The position numbers were made by a program, and so were the translations under genes. Below are positions 56,196 through 64,000 of a stretch of 64,000 nt of DNA, one piece after another. Below the pieces are notes generated by a model. That model was not told where the DNA came from and did not search any database. It saw nothing but the letters and a program-made list of their open reading frames with translations. Source of the stretch: Roseateles oligotrophus (GTDB lineage: Bacteria > Pseudomonadota > Gammaproteobacteria > Burkholderiales > Burkholderiaceae_C); the NCBI RefSeq assembly GCF_025717515.1, contig NZ_JAJIRN010000001.1, forward strand, positions 372,001-436,000. The letters run 5' to 3'. Position 1 is the stretch's first letter; every line of letters starts with the position of its first letter.

Positions 56196-58247
56196 ATGAG
56201 CACCCAAACCCCTGTTCTTCAAAGCCTGATCGCCAACCGCTGGGTCGGCACCGAAGCGGCGCGCAGCCTGCACAGCGCCATCAACGGCCGCGCCGTGGCC
56301 TCGACCCATGCCGACGAGATCGACTTCGCCGAGAGCCTGGCCTTCGCCCGGACGCAGGCCTTGCCCTCGCTGCTGAAGTTCGACTTCCAGCAGCGCGCCG
56401 CCTGCCTGAAGGCCTTGGCCACTTATCTGATGGAGCACAAGGAGTCGCTTTACGCGATGTCGGCCCATACCGGCGGCACGCGCAGCGACAACTGGATCGA
56501 CATCGAGGGCGGCATCGGCACCTTGTTTGCCTATGCCAGCATCGGCCGGCGCGAGCTGCCGTCCAGCAATGTGTTGCATGAAGGTCCCGCGATTCCTTTG
56601 AGCAAGGAAGGGCAGTTCATCGGCTCCCATGTGCTGGTGCCCAAGCGCGGTGTGGCCGTGCACATCAATGCCTTCAATTTCCCGATGTGGGGCATGTTGG
56701 AGAAATTCGCGCCGAGTTTTCTGGCCGGTATGCCTTGCATCGTCAAGCCCGCCACCGCGACCTCTTTTGTGGCCGAAGCTTGCGTGCGCTTGATTCATGC
56801 CAGCGGCCTGCTGCCGGCCGGCGCTTTGCAGCTGATCATTGGCAGCTCCGGCGATCTGCTCGATCGCCTGGAGGAGACCGATGTGGTCACCTTCACCGGC
56901 TCGGCAGACACCGCCGCCATGCTGCGTGTGAACGCCAATCTGGTGCGCCGCTCGATTCCCTTCAATGCCGAGGCCGACAGCCTGAATTGCGCAATTCTGG
57001 CGCCCGATGTCGAGGCCGGTGATCCGGAGTTCGATCTGTTCGTCAAGGAGGTCGCAAAAGAGATGACGGCCAAGGCGGGGCAGAAATGCACGGCCATTCG
57101 GCGTGCGATCGTGCCGGCCCGCCATATCGATGCGGTCGCATCAAGCTTGCGCGAACGGCTGGCCAAGATCAAGGTCGGTGACCCGGCGGTCGAAGGGGTG
57201 CGCATGGGCGCGCTGGCCTCGAAGGCACAGCAGGCCGATGTGGCCGAGCGTCTGGCGGCGCTGAGCGCCGGCAATGAAATCATCTTCGGCGAGCGTGACG
57301 GCTTTGCGCCGATCGGTGAGGGCGTTAGCGAAGGCTGCTTCTTCGCACCGACGCTGCTGCTTTGCCGCGACGGTTTCGCCAATGACGCGGTCCACAATCT
57401 GGAAGCGTTTGGTCCGGTCTCGACCTTGATGCCTTACGAGGAGCTGGATCAGGCCCTGAGCCTGGCCGCCAAAGGACGCGGCAGCCTGGTGGCGTCGGTG
57501 GTCACCAAGACGCCGGCCATCGCCGCCCAAACGGTCTATTTCGCCGGAGCCTTCCATGGCCGCATCCTGGTGCTGGACCGCGATTCGGCCAAGGAGTCAA
57601 CCGGCCACGGCTCGCCGATGCCGCAGCTCAAACACGGCGGGCCGGGCCGCGCCGGAGGCGGCGAGGAGTTGGGCGGTTCGCGCGCCATCAAGCATTATTT
57701 GCAGCGCTGTGCGGTGCAGGGCAGCCCGACCATGCTGACTGCCATCACCGGCGAATACCAGCGCGGCGGCAAGGTGCAGGAACACGCGGTTCACCCCTTC
57801 CGCAAGCACTTTGAAGAGATCCAGATTGGCGACTCGCTGCTGACCCACCGGCGCACCGTCAGCGAGGCCGATATCGTCAACTTTGGCGGCGTCTCGGGCG
57901 ACTATTTCTATATGCACTTTGACGCGATCGCCGCCAAGGACACGCAGTTTGGCCAGCGCATTGCGCATGGCTATTTCGTGCTGTCGGCGGCGGCCGGCCT
58001 GTTCGTGTCGCCGGCACCGGGCCCGGTCTTGGCCAACTACGGCCTCGACACGCTGCGCTTCGTCAACCCGGTCGCAATCGGCGATACCATCCAGGCGCGG
58101 CTGACCTGCAAGCGCCGCATCGACCGCGGCAATCGCCCGGACCAGCCGCCACAAGGCGTGGTCGCCTGGGATGTGCAGGTGATGAACCAGCGCGGCGAAA
58201 TGGTGGCCAGTTATGACATCCTGACCCTGGTGGCGAAGCTGGCGTGA
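56196..58247 (+). CDS. paaZ: Bifunctional oxepin-CoA hydrolase / 3-oxo-5,6-dehydrosuberyl-CoA semialdehyde dehydrogenase
   Basis: The 683-residue protein joins an aldehyde dehydrogenase domain (about 1-525; [30 protein letters not shown], catalytic cysteine in [12 protein letters not shown]) to a MaoC-type hydratase domain (about 540-683; [21 protein letters not shown]). It opens the oxepin ring and oxidises the resulting aldehyde. The ATG at 56196 fits PaaZ length. It is the last paa gene of the run. Confidence 0.95.
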   Translation: MSTQTPVLQSLIANRWVGTEAARSLHSAINGRAVASTHADEIDFAESLAFARTQALPSLLKFDFQQRAACLKALATYLMEHKESLYAMSAHTGGTRSDNWIDIEGGIGTLFAYASIGRRELPSSNVLHEGPAIPLSKEGQFIGSHVLVPKRGVAVHINAFNFPMWGMLEKFAPSFLAGMPCIVKPATATSFVAEACVRLIHASGLLPAGALQLIIGSSGDLLDRLEETDVVTFTGSADTAAMLRVNANLVRRSIPFNAEADSLNCAILAPDVEAGDPEFDLFVKEVAKEMTAKAGQKCTAIRRAIVPARHIDAVASSLRERLAKIKVGDPAVEGVRMGALASKAQQADVAERLAALSAGNEIIFGERDGFAPIGEGVSEGCFFAPTLLLCRDGFANDAVHNLEAFGPVSTLMPYEELDQALSLAAKGRGSLVASVVTKTPAIAAQTVYFAGAFHGRILVLDRDSAKESTGHGSPMPQLKHGGPGRAGGGEELGGSRAIKHYLQRCAVQGSPTMLTAITGEYQRGGKVQEHAVHPFRKHFEEIQIGDSLLTHRRTVSEADIVNFGGVSGDYFYMHFDAIAAKDTQFGQRIAHGYFVLSAAAGLFVSPAPGPVLANYGLDTLRFVNPVAIGDTIQARLTCKRRIDRGNRPDQPPQGVVAWDVQVMNQRGEMVASYDILTLVAKLA

Positions 58248-58259
58248 TATCGTCGCTGT

Positions 58260-58757
58260 ATGAATACACAGTTGGTAGAGATGGCGCTGAACGCCGAAGA
58301 CACATGGACCCAGGGCGATCTGCTCTGGCGCGATGAGCGCTGGACCGCCCAGGTCATCAAGAACGAAGACGATGAGGGCTGGGCGGTGGCGATGACCCTG
58401 GCCGGCGAGGCCGAGCCGGCGCTGGTCGGGCCCTGGACCATGGGGCGTGACAAAAAGAACCCAAAGCCTTTGTCGGCGCCGGCTTTTCACACGCTGGTGA
58501 AAACTGCCTCCGAGGTCTTGCGCCGGCATGAGCAGCAGCTGCATGCGCAACTGCACAAAAGCCTCAAAATCGACAGCGAGAAGGGCCGCTTGACGGTGCT
58601 CTTGGACATCGTGCCCGATGAAGATAACCCTTATGCCACGCTGACTGCCAAAAATGCCGATGGCGAGGCCTTGGCACAGGTGAAGGTCAGCGCCGGCTTC
58701 AAGCTGACCGAGGGCAGCGCCCAAGCCTGGGTGGAGCGGGATTTTCTACGGCCTTAG
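58260..58757 (+). CDS. Hypothetical protein downstream of paaZ
   Basis: The 165-residue soluble protein is not recognised. It starts 12 bp after paaZ in the same direction, has coding-like composition, and contains DTWTQGDLLWRDERWTAQVIKNEDDEGWAVAM and AWVERDFLRP. No signal peptide, membrane segment or motif is visible. Its position suggests co-transcription with paaZ, but a link to phenylacetate is not shown. Confidence 0.7.
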   Translation: MNTQLVEMALNAEDTWTQGDLLWRDERWTAQVIKNEDDEGWAVAMTLAGEAEPALVGPWTMGRDKKNPKPLSAPAFHTLVKTASEVLRRHEQQLHAQLHKSLKIDSEKGRLTVLLDIVPDEDNPYATLTAKNADGEALAQVKVSAGFKLTEGSAQAWVERDFLRP

Positions 58758-58785
58758 AAATGCGCTCAACGAACTGAATAGTTAG

Positions 58786-59565
58786 TCAGCGCGAGCCGTC
58801 GGCGCCGCCCTTGAGGTCGGCCCGGCGCGCGCCAGTGAAGCGCTTGGACCAATAGGCTTCACGCATGTCTTCTACCCGCACGGCGCCGCCGACACGGGGT
58901 GAATGAATGAATTTGCCTTCGCCGACATAGATGCCGACATGCGAGAAGGTGCGCTTCATGGTGTTAAAGAACACCAGGTCGCCGGGCTTGAGTTCGTCGC
59001 GCTTGACGGTCAGCAGATTGGACATCTTGGCCTGCTCATCGGCGCGGCGCGGCAAGATCATGCCGACGCTGGATTCGAAAATATGGCGGGTGAAGCCGCT
59101 GCAATCAAAGCCGCTTTCCACCGATGATCCGCCGCGCGTGTAGCGCACGCCCAGGAAGTTCATCGAAGCAATCACTAGGCCAGAGGCGGCGTCGCGCACC
59201 TGGTCCAGCAATCGCCCGGGCTCCGATGAGCCTGGCGCCAAGAAGCCCCGTTCCTGTAAAAACCGACTGACCGGGTCGGCCGCTGAGTTCTGGGGCGTAG
59301 TGCTGGCTGGGGGTGGCGCGGCAGCACTCGAAGCAGCCGCCGCGACAGCGGGCGCAATGACCGGCAGTTGAACGGTTTGAGGCAAGACGTTGGCTTGCAA
59401 TTGGCTGAAGCCCCAGGCCCCGGTGACCATGCCCGGTGGCGGGGTGCTTTGCGCCTGAGCTGCCATAGCGACGCACAAGACCAAGCCAACCCCGCCGGCA
59501 CTCAGGCGGCACAGGGTCGATTTCTTCTTTGACGGGGAGGTTTGGCAGAGGCTGGCGTCGAGCAT
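58786..59565 (-). CDS. NlpC/P60 (C40) cell-wall peptidase
   Basis: The 259-residue protein has an N-terminal hydrophobic export signal (about 20-40), a proline/alanine linker and a C-terminal NlpC/P60 domain (about 130-250). The catalytic cysteine is in GFDCSGFTRH, the histidine in FSHVGIYVG and the third residue in FIHSPR. It cleaves peptidoglycan stem peptides in the periplasm. Confidence 0.92.
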   Translation of the reverse strand: MLDASLCQTSPSKKKSTLCRLSAGGVGLVLCVAMAAQAQSTPPPGMVTGAWGFSQLQANVLPQTVQLPVIAPAVAAAASSAAAPPPASTTPQNSAADPVSRFLQERGFLAPGSSEPGRLLDQVRDAASGLVIASMNFLGVRYTRGGSSVESGFDCSGFTRHIFESSVGMILPRRADEQAKMSNLLTVKRDELKPGDLVFFNTMKRTFSHVGIYVGEGKFIHSPRVGGAVRVEDMREAYWSKRFTGARRADLKGGADGSR

Positions 59566-59846
59566 GGTGTTCGGCGCGCAGCTTAGGCGGGGGCTGTTGC
59601 GGGTGTCAAGCAGTCGGGCGCGTAAGCAATGAAAAACAAGGGAAAGCCCGAGCTAAGTCGGGTGTGGCGCCGGGCATTTTACCGCAATCTCAGGGTAATC
59701 CCGGATTCGTGTGAGATGCGCGGCGCTTTGGTGAGCATGGGGAAAACTTTGTCAGAAGCTAACTCTTTGTCACATGGGACTACGGATCTGCATAGACAAT
59801 CGGCGCGCGATGAATGGCATCGTGGTTTTGAATCTGGGAGCGAAAA
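59566..59846. other. Intergenic region between the peptidase and yidB-like genes
   Basis: This 281-bp region is divergent, so it should carry two promoters. A small hairpin (agcccgagctaagtcgggt, near 59644-59662) is visible. I see no gene; the short reading frames here lack a start signal and coding character. Confidence 0.45.
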
Positions 59847-60287
59847 ATGGGTTTGATGGATTCTTTGATCGGTGCGGTGACTCAAGGTTTGGCGGGCCCC
59901 GGCCATGGTGGCGCCGGCGGCAGTGGCCCGGACTGGGTCGGCATCGTCTCGGGCCTGTTGGCCAATGGCTCGGCACAAGGGGGCTTGGGCGGTTTGTTGA
60001 AGCAACTGGAAGGCGCGGGCCTGGGTGAGCAAGTGCAGTCCTGGGTGTCCAAGGGCGCCAATCAGCCGGTCTCCGGCGATCAACTCAGCTCGGCCCTGGG
60101 CGGCGATTTGATGGCGCAACTGGCTGGCCAGGCCGGTGTCTCGCATGCCGAGGCCGGCTCGCAACTGAGCCAGATGCTGCCGCAGATCATCGACATGCTG
60201 ACGCCGCATGGCGAAGTGCCGGCGACCGGTGCGGGTGGTCTGGGTGACTTGGCCGGCTTGTTGGGTGGCCTGCTGAACAGAGCTTGA
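59847..60287 (+). CDS. YidB-family protein
   Basis: The 146-residue protein starts MGLMDSLIGAVTQGL after a gggagcg box. It is glycine-rich and has GLGGLLKQLEGAGLGEQVQSWVSKGANQPVSGDQL, the YidB (DUF937-like) core. The function is unknown. It ends three bases from the convergent HAD gene. Confidence 0.9.
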   Translation: MGLMDSLIGAVTQGLAGPGHGGAGGSGPDWVGIVSGLLANGSAQGGLGGLLKQLEGAGLGEQVQSWVSKGANQPVSGDQLSSALGGDLMAQLAGQAGVSHAEAGSQLSQMLPQIIDMLTPHGEVPATGAGGLGDLAGLLGGLLNRA

Positions 60288-60290
60288 CGC

Positions 60291-61127
60291 TCAGCGCTTC
60301 CAGTCGGCGTCGATAAAGCGCAGCACCGCGTCCTCGTGATGGGGCCCGATCACCTGATGGGCCTCGTCTTTGACCGCTGCAATAGCGTTCGCTACGGCGA
60401 TGCCGCGGTGTGCGGCGCGCAGCATCTTGATGTCGTTGACATGGTCGCCGAACACCACCACCTCGCGCTCGGCCAGACCATAGCGCTCGGCCACCGTCTT
60501 GATCGCCTGGTCCTTGGTGGCGCGCCGGTCGTGGACGGTCAGCCAGGGCCAGCCGGGTTTGTAGAGATCCTCGGCCAGATGAGTTTCCACCGCGTCGCCG
60601 CAGAGCTCGTCGATCGCCGCTTGCAGCGCCGCCAGCGGCGCCTCGCGCTCTACCACCACAAAGGTCACGGCCGGATCGGTCAACTCGTCTTGCAGGCGGG
60701 TGCTGCGTCGCAGGCGCGGGTCGGCATTGCGCAGGCGCTCGTCGACAAAGGCCTGCTGCGCCTCGTTGTGCACCGATTGGTAGAAGAGTTGATCGCCCTT
60801 GGGGCCATGGGTCGAGATGAAGGGCATCAGACCATGCTGGCGGATCAGCGCGAAAACGGCCCGTGCCAAGGCCGGGTCGATCGAATGCACCAGTTCGTGC
60901 CGGCCCGTCGCCATCTCGCTGATGTAGGCACCATTCGATGAAATAACGGGCAGGCGCAGCGGCAAGTCGCCGAGGATTTGCCGGATCGATGAGACATGGC
61001 GCGCACTCGCCACGGTGAAGGTCAGGCCTTCGTCCAAAAGCTGCAGCAGGCCCGTTCGGGTACTGGGCGCCAGTCGACCCTGCTGGTCCAGCAAGGTGCC
61101 GTCAAGGTCGGAGATATAGAAGCTCAT
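60291..61127 (-). CDS. Cof-type HAD-IIB phosphatase
   Basis: The 278-residue protein has HAD motif I DLDGTLLDQQG (about 8-18), motif II in VISSNGAYI, a conserved lysine near KDQAIKTVAERYG and motif IV in VFGDHVNDIKML. It probably dephosphorylates small sugar or cofactor phosphates. It lies downstream of the PhoH gene and its terminator. Confidence 0.92.
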   Translation of the reverse strand: MSFYISDLDGTLLDQQGRLAPSTRTGLLQLLDEGLTFTVASARHVSSIRQILGDLPLRLPVISSNGAYISEMATGRHELVHSIDPALARAVFALIRQHGLMPFISTHGPKGDQLFYQSVHNEAQQAFVDERLRNADPRLRRSTRLQDELTDPAVTFVVVEREAPLAALQAAIDELCGDAVETHLAEDLYKPGWPWLTVHDRRATKDQAIKTVAERYGLAEREVVVFGDHVNDIKMLRAAHRGIAVANAIAAVKDEAHQVIGPHHEDAVLRFIDADWKR

Positions 61128-61147
61128 TGTCGAATCTGAAAAGTAAG

Positions 61148-61171
61148 AAGGGCGACCGCTGGGTCGCCCTT
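61148..61171 (-). terminator. Intrinsic terminator of the PIN-PhoH gene
   Basis: Inverted repeat aagggcgacc / ggtcgccctt with loop gctg, followed on the minus strand by a T-rich stretch (cttcttactttt). It lies 28 bp past the PhoH stop, before the HAD gene. Confidence 0.75.
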
Positions 61172-61198
61172 GAGAACTAGTCCGAGCAGGCTCCTGTG

Positions 61199-62977
61199 TC
61201 AGAGCACTTCGGAGGCGAAGTCCGCCAGTCTTGAGCGCTCGCCGCGTGCCAGCGTCACATGACCGCTGTGGGCCCAGCCCTTGAAACGGTCAACGGCATA
61301 GGTCAGGCCCGAGCTGCCTTCGGTCAGATAGGGCGTGTCGATCTGCGCCAAATTGCCCAGGCAGACGATCTTGGTGCCGGGGCCGGCCCGCGTGATCAGC
61401 GTCTTCATCTGCTTGGGGGTCAGGTTTTGCGCCTCATCGATGATCACGTATTTGTTCAAGAAGGTGCGGCCGCGCATGAAGTTCATGCTCTTGATCTTGA
61501 TCTTGCTGCGCACCAAGTCATTGGTGGCGGCGCGGCCCCACTCGCCGGCCGCGTTGTCGCCCCGGCCCAGTACCTCCATATTGTCATCCAGCGCACCCAT
61601 CCAGGGGCTCATCTTCTCCTCCTCGGTGCCGGGCAGGAAACCGATGTCTTCACCCACCGGCACGGTCACGCGGGTGACTATGATCTCGGAATAGCGGCGC
61701 TCGTCCAGCACTTGGGACAGGCCGGCCGCCAAGGTCATCAAGGTCTTGCCGGTGCCGGCCGTGCCGGTCAGCGTGACGAAGTCGCAATCGGGGTCCATCA
61801 GCAGATTGAGCGCGAAGTTCTGCTCGCGGTTGCGCGCCGTGACGCCCCAGACCTTGTGCTTCTGGTTGCCATAGTCCTTCAGCGTGCGCAGCACGGCGGT
61901 CTTGCCGGTGATCTCCAGCACCTTGGCATACAGAGGGGCGGCACCGGGTGCCTCCAGATAGACCAACTCGTTGACCAGCAGCGAAGGCACCAGCGGCCCG
62001 CTGATGCGGTAGAAGGTGATACCGCCCTGGCTCCAGCTCTCCATCGTCTTGCCGTGGCGCTCCCAGAAGTCGGCCGGCAGCGCCTGCACACCGGTGTAGA
62101 GCAGGTCGGAATCTTCCAGCGTCTTGTCGTTGCGGTAGTCCTCGGTCGGCAGGCCCAAGGCGCGCGCCTTGATGCGCATATTGATGTCTTTGGACACCAG
62201 CACGACCTCGCGGCCCGGCTCCTTCAGCTTCAGCGCCGTCACCACGGCAAGGATCTGGTTGTCGGCCTTGCCTTGCGGCAGGCCCGGCGGCAGCGGGGCG
62301 TCGACCAGCTGAGTCTGGAAGAACAGCTTGCCGCCGGCCTCGCGGTGGCCGGTGTGGTTCAGCGGCAGGCCCTTGGCCATCTCCTCCAGGCCGCTGCTCT
62401 TGAGTCCGCCGGCCAGGTTGTCGAGCTCGCGGCTGACCTGGCGCACATTGCGCGCCACCTCGGTCATGCCTTTTTTGTGCCCGTCCATTTCCTCCAGCGT
62501 GATCATGGGCAGATAGATGTCGTGTTCCTCAAACCTGAACAAGCACATCGGGTCATGCATCAGCACATTGGTGTCCAGCACAAACAGCTTGGGCGCAGCG
62601 GCCGCGGTCTTTTTCGACTTGGCGGCTTTGGGCTGAGAGCCAAGGGCGGGGCCGGCCTTGGCCGCCTGATCTGCGGTCGCGCGAGGCTTGGCGCCGGTCG
62701 CCCTTGGTGGGGCAAAAGTCGTTTGCACGTCCGGGCTTGTGGGCACGGCGGCCAAGCCTTTGCCGCTTGGCTTCGAGCTAGGGGCGGGGGACGCTGCAGT
62801 CACAGCTGCCGGCGCGGCTTGGGTCGCCGCCGGCATCGCGGCCGCCGTCAAGGCAGGCTTGGCTGCGGATGGCGGCTGCTTGCGAGGCGCATCGGACTTG
62901 CTGACTGCCAAATTGGCCTCAAAGGCGGAAGACTCTAGACGGCTTGCTCGTTTGGTCGGGGGCTTGGGCAGTGGCAT
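61199..62977 (-). CDS. PIN domain-PhoH family ATPase
   Basis: The 592-residue protein has a low-complexity alanine/proline/lysine N-terminus (about 1-125), a PIN ribonuclease-like domain (LFVLDTNVLMHDP, about 130-260) and a PhoH ATPase domain. The latter has Walker A GTAGTGKTLM and Walker B-like VIIDEAQNLTPKQ. PhoH2-type proteins couple PIN nuclease and helicase-like activity on RNA. It is cytosolic and monocistronic. Confidence 0.93.
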   Translation of the reverse strand: MPLPKPPTKRASRLESSAFEANLAVSKSDAPRKQPPSAAKPALTAAAMPAATQAAPAAVTAASPAPSSKPSGKGLAAVPTSPDVQTTFAPPRATGAKPRATADQAAKAGPALGSQPKAAKSKKTAAAAPKLFVLDTNVLMHDPMCLFRFEEHDIYLPMITLEEMDGHKKGMTEVARNVRQVSRELDNLAGGLKSSGLEEMAKGLPLNHTGHREAGGKLFFQTQLVDAPLPPGLPQGKADNQILAVVTALKLKEPGREVVLVSKDINMRIKARALGLPTEDYRNDKTLEDSDLLYTGVQALPADFWERHGKTMESWSQGGITFYRISGPLVPSLLVNELVYLEAPGAAPLYAKVLEITGKTAVLRTLKDYGNQKHKVWGVTARNREQNFALNLLMDPDCDFVTLTGTAGTGKTLMTLAAGLSQVLDERRYSEIIVTRVTVPVGEDIGFLPGTEEEKMSPWMGALDDNMEVLGRGDNAAGEWGRAATNDLVRSKIKIKSMNFMRGRTFLNKYVIIDEAQNLTPKQMKTLITRAGPGTKIVCLGNLAQIDTPYLTEGSSGLTYAVDRFKGWAHSGHVTLARGERSRLADFASEVL

Positions 62978-63045
62978 GGTGGTTGTCAGTCTGCGTTGAG
63001 GGAGTCGGTGGTCGGGAGGGTATAAAACCTGGCATGCGAAAAAAC

Positions 63046-63075
63046 AAAAGCCGCACAGACAGCTGTACGGCTTTT
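63046..63075 (-). terminator. Second hairpin terminator behind the peroxiredoxin gene
   Basis: Stem aaaagccg / cggctttt with a further internal pairing (acag/ctgt). On the minus strand it is followed by ttttgtttttt. It lies between the peroxiredoxin terminator and the PhoH start. Confidence 0.7.
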
Positions 63076-63156
63076 GGGTTTGGCTTTGCGGCTCTCGGGC
63101 ATGAGCCCATTATGCACAAACTGCAGTGACATCAAAGATCGCTTGCGGGCAGAAAA

Positions 63157-63190
63157 AAACCGGCCGGGCTTCAATAGCGCGGGCCGGTTT
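63157..63190 (-). terminator. Intrinsic terminator of the peroxiredoxin gene
   Basis: Stem aaaccggcc / ggccggttt with a 16-base loop, followed on the minus strand by a T-run. It lies 31 bp past the peroxiredoxin stop. Confidence 0.75.
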
Positions 63191-63220
63191 GGCTTGGTTC
63201 TGATGCTGGAGCCGAAAGGC

Positions 63221-63700
63221 TCAGGCAATTTCCTTCTTCAGGTTGCCCACTTCCTTGAGGACTTCGTCCACATGGCCGGCCACCTTGATGCCGCGCCATT
63301 CGGCTCGCAACACGCCGCTGGCGTCGATCAAGAAGGTAGAGCGCTCAATGCCCTTGACCTTTTTGCCGTACATGATCTTGTTCTTGACCACGCCGAACAT
63401 ATGGCAAAGCTTCTCTTCGGTGTCGGCAATCAACTCGAAAGGCAGCTCCAGGGTCTGCTTGAACTTGTCATGCGAGGCCATGTTGTCGCGGGACACACCC
63501 AGCACTACCGTGCCGGATTTCACGAAATCCTTGTAGCGATCACGGAATTGCATGGCCTCGGTGGTACAACCCGGTGTGTTGTCCTTGGGATAGAAGAACA
63601 GCACCACGGCGTGACCCAAATAGGTGTGCGGTGTGAACTTCACGCCTCCCGTGGCAAGGGCTTCAATTTCCGGGAGGGGTTTGTTGAGCGCTGGCGTCAT
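63221..63700 (-). CDS. bcp: Thiol peroxidase/peroxiredoxin of the Bcp (PrxQ) type
   Basis: The 159-residue protein has the peroxidatic cysteine in FFYPKDNTPGCTTEAMQFRD (about 45). The resolving cysteine of two-Cys Bcp, five residues later, is methionine here; another cysteine occurs in EEKLCHMFG. It reduces hydroperoxides in the cytosol with thiol donors and probably works by a one-Cys or an alternative mechanism. Confidence 0.92.
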   Translation of the reverse strand: MTPALNKPLPEIEALATGGVKFTPHTYLGHAVVLFFYPKDNTPGCTTEAMQFRDRYKDFVKSGTVVLGVSRDNMASHDKFKQTLELPFELIADTEEKLCHMFGVVKNKIMYGKKVKGIERSTFLIDASGVLRAEWRGIKVAGHVDEVLKEVGNLKKEIA

Positions 63701-63828
63701 GTGGCGTTGTATGTATGATGCGCCCGAGTAGGCATAGCCGTTGATTATACGTTGTTCGGCATGACCGTCGGGCGAGACTGCTTTGGTACCCTAGGGGGAG
63801 CGCTTCCGAGGTCGATGCGCGCTCTAGA

Positions 63829-63858
63829 GCCGCAAGAGGCCGCAAGGGGCCGCAAGGG
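63829..63858. repeat. Short tandem repeat, three 10-bp units
   Basis: Three copies of gccgcaagRG stand head to tail in the intergenic region, followed by the degenerate gcgaaacgag. Confidence 0.7.
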
Positions 63859-63881
63859 GCGAAACGAGGCCTGCCGGGCTT

Positions 63882-64000
63882 TCAAACCTCGATCAAAAGG
63901 GCTGCCAAAACGTTGCGCCCTTCGCTCGCCAACACGTTGTAGGTGCGGCAGGCTGCGGCCAGATCCATGGTTTCGACGCCAATTCTGGCCTGTATCAGGC
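63882..64000 (-). CDS. Mth938-like domain protein, C-terminal part (cut by window end)
   Basis: The last 39 codons are in the window; the start lies beyond it. The minus-strand translation IGVETMDLAAACRTYNVLAS followed by EGRNVLAALLIEV-stop matches the C-terminus of the Mth938/Xcc1710-like (DUF498) family. The function is unknown; relatives include a mitochondrial complex I assembly factor. It lies 182 bp upstream of the peroxiredoxin start. Confidence 0.8.
   Translation of the reverse strand, partial: LIQARIGVETMDLAAACRTYNVLASEGRNVLAALLIEV

Overview
The window is GC-rich, densely coded chromosomal DNA from a betaproteobacterium, most likely Burkholderiales of the Leptothrix/Rubrivivax/Ideonella/Comamonadaceae kind. 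The case rests on a dnaG-rpoD pair, an N-acetylglutamate synthase ArgA, a typical H-NS-like protein, a TetR-regulated phenylacetate cluster, a formate dehydrogenase cluster with DUF3305/DUF3306 partners, and a GC-rich dispersed repeat of a type common in that order. The assignment is inference from gene content; there is no rRNA or tRNA gene here. No prophage, transposase or CRISPR array was found.

Layout. 1-9 kb (minus strand): an adenylate cyclase-FHA protein, sigma factor rpoD, primase dnaG, and a membrane GGDEF/EAL protein directly upstream of dnaG. 9-13 kb: an H-NS-like protein with a clear promoter, an orphan iron-binding protein (FbpA type), the Fe trafficking protein yggX and argA. 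12.8-21.6 kb (plus strand): a VOC protein, the helicase hrpA, then two adjacent paralogous signalling proteins. One has a degenerate kinase domain plus HDOD; the other has an intact Ser/Thr kinase plus HDOD plus GAF.

21.7-42.2 kb is a molybdo/tungsto-enzyme island. On the plus strand come apbC (Fe-S carrier), DUF3305, DUF3306, a polyferredoxin, a TorD-like chaperone, a small Tat-signal protein, formate dehydrogenase alpha, beta and gamma with small exported proteins between and after them, a DUF6352-like protein, a tungstate ABC transporter (tupBCA), mobA, fdhD and a nitroreductase. Converging from the minus strand are moaA, a GNAT protein, a 3'-5' exonuclease, moeA and a YebC-family protein. 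Together these supply metal, cofactor, Fe-S clusters, folding, export and membrane anchoring for a periplasmic, probably tungsten- or molybdenum-dependent formate dehydrogenase.

42.3-48.4 kb is one 2054-residue gene made of about 226 tandem eight-residue repeats with a Ca-binding C-terminus. It is the most unusual object in the window.

48.7-58.2 kb: a PfkB-type sugar kinase, then the phenylacetate (paa) cluster: paaY divergent from paaG, followed by paaI, paaABCDE, paaR and paaZ, with a perfect 14-bp palindrome in the shared promoter region. 58.3-64 kb: a hypothetical protein, an NlpC/P60 peptidase, a YidB-like protein, a Cof-type phosphatase, a PIN-PhoH ATPase, a peroxiredoxin and the cut-off end of a Mth938-like protein.

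A recurring small-scale feature is partial duplication of gene 3' ends: rpoD's last codons occur three times and yggX's last codons twice, each with degenerate copies downstream, and the two sites share a 20-bp motif.
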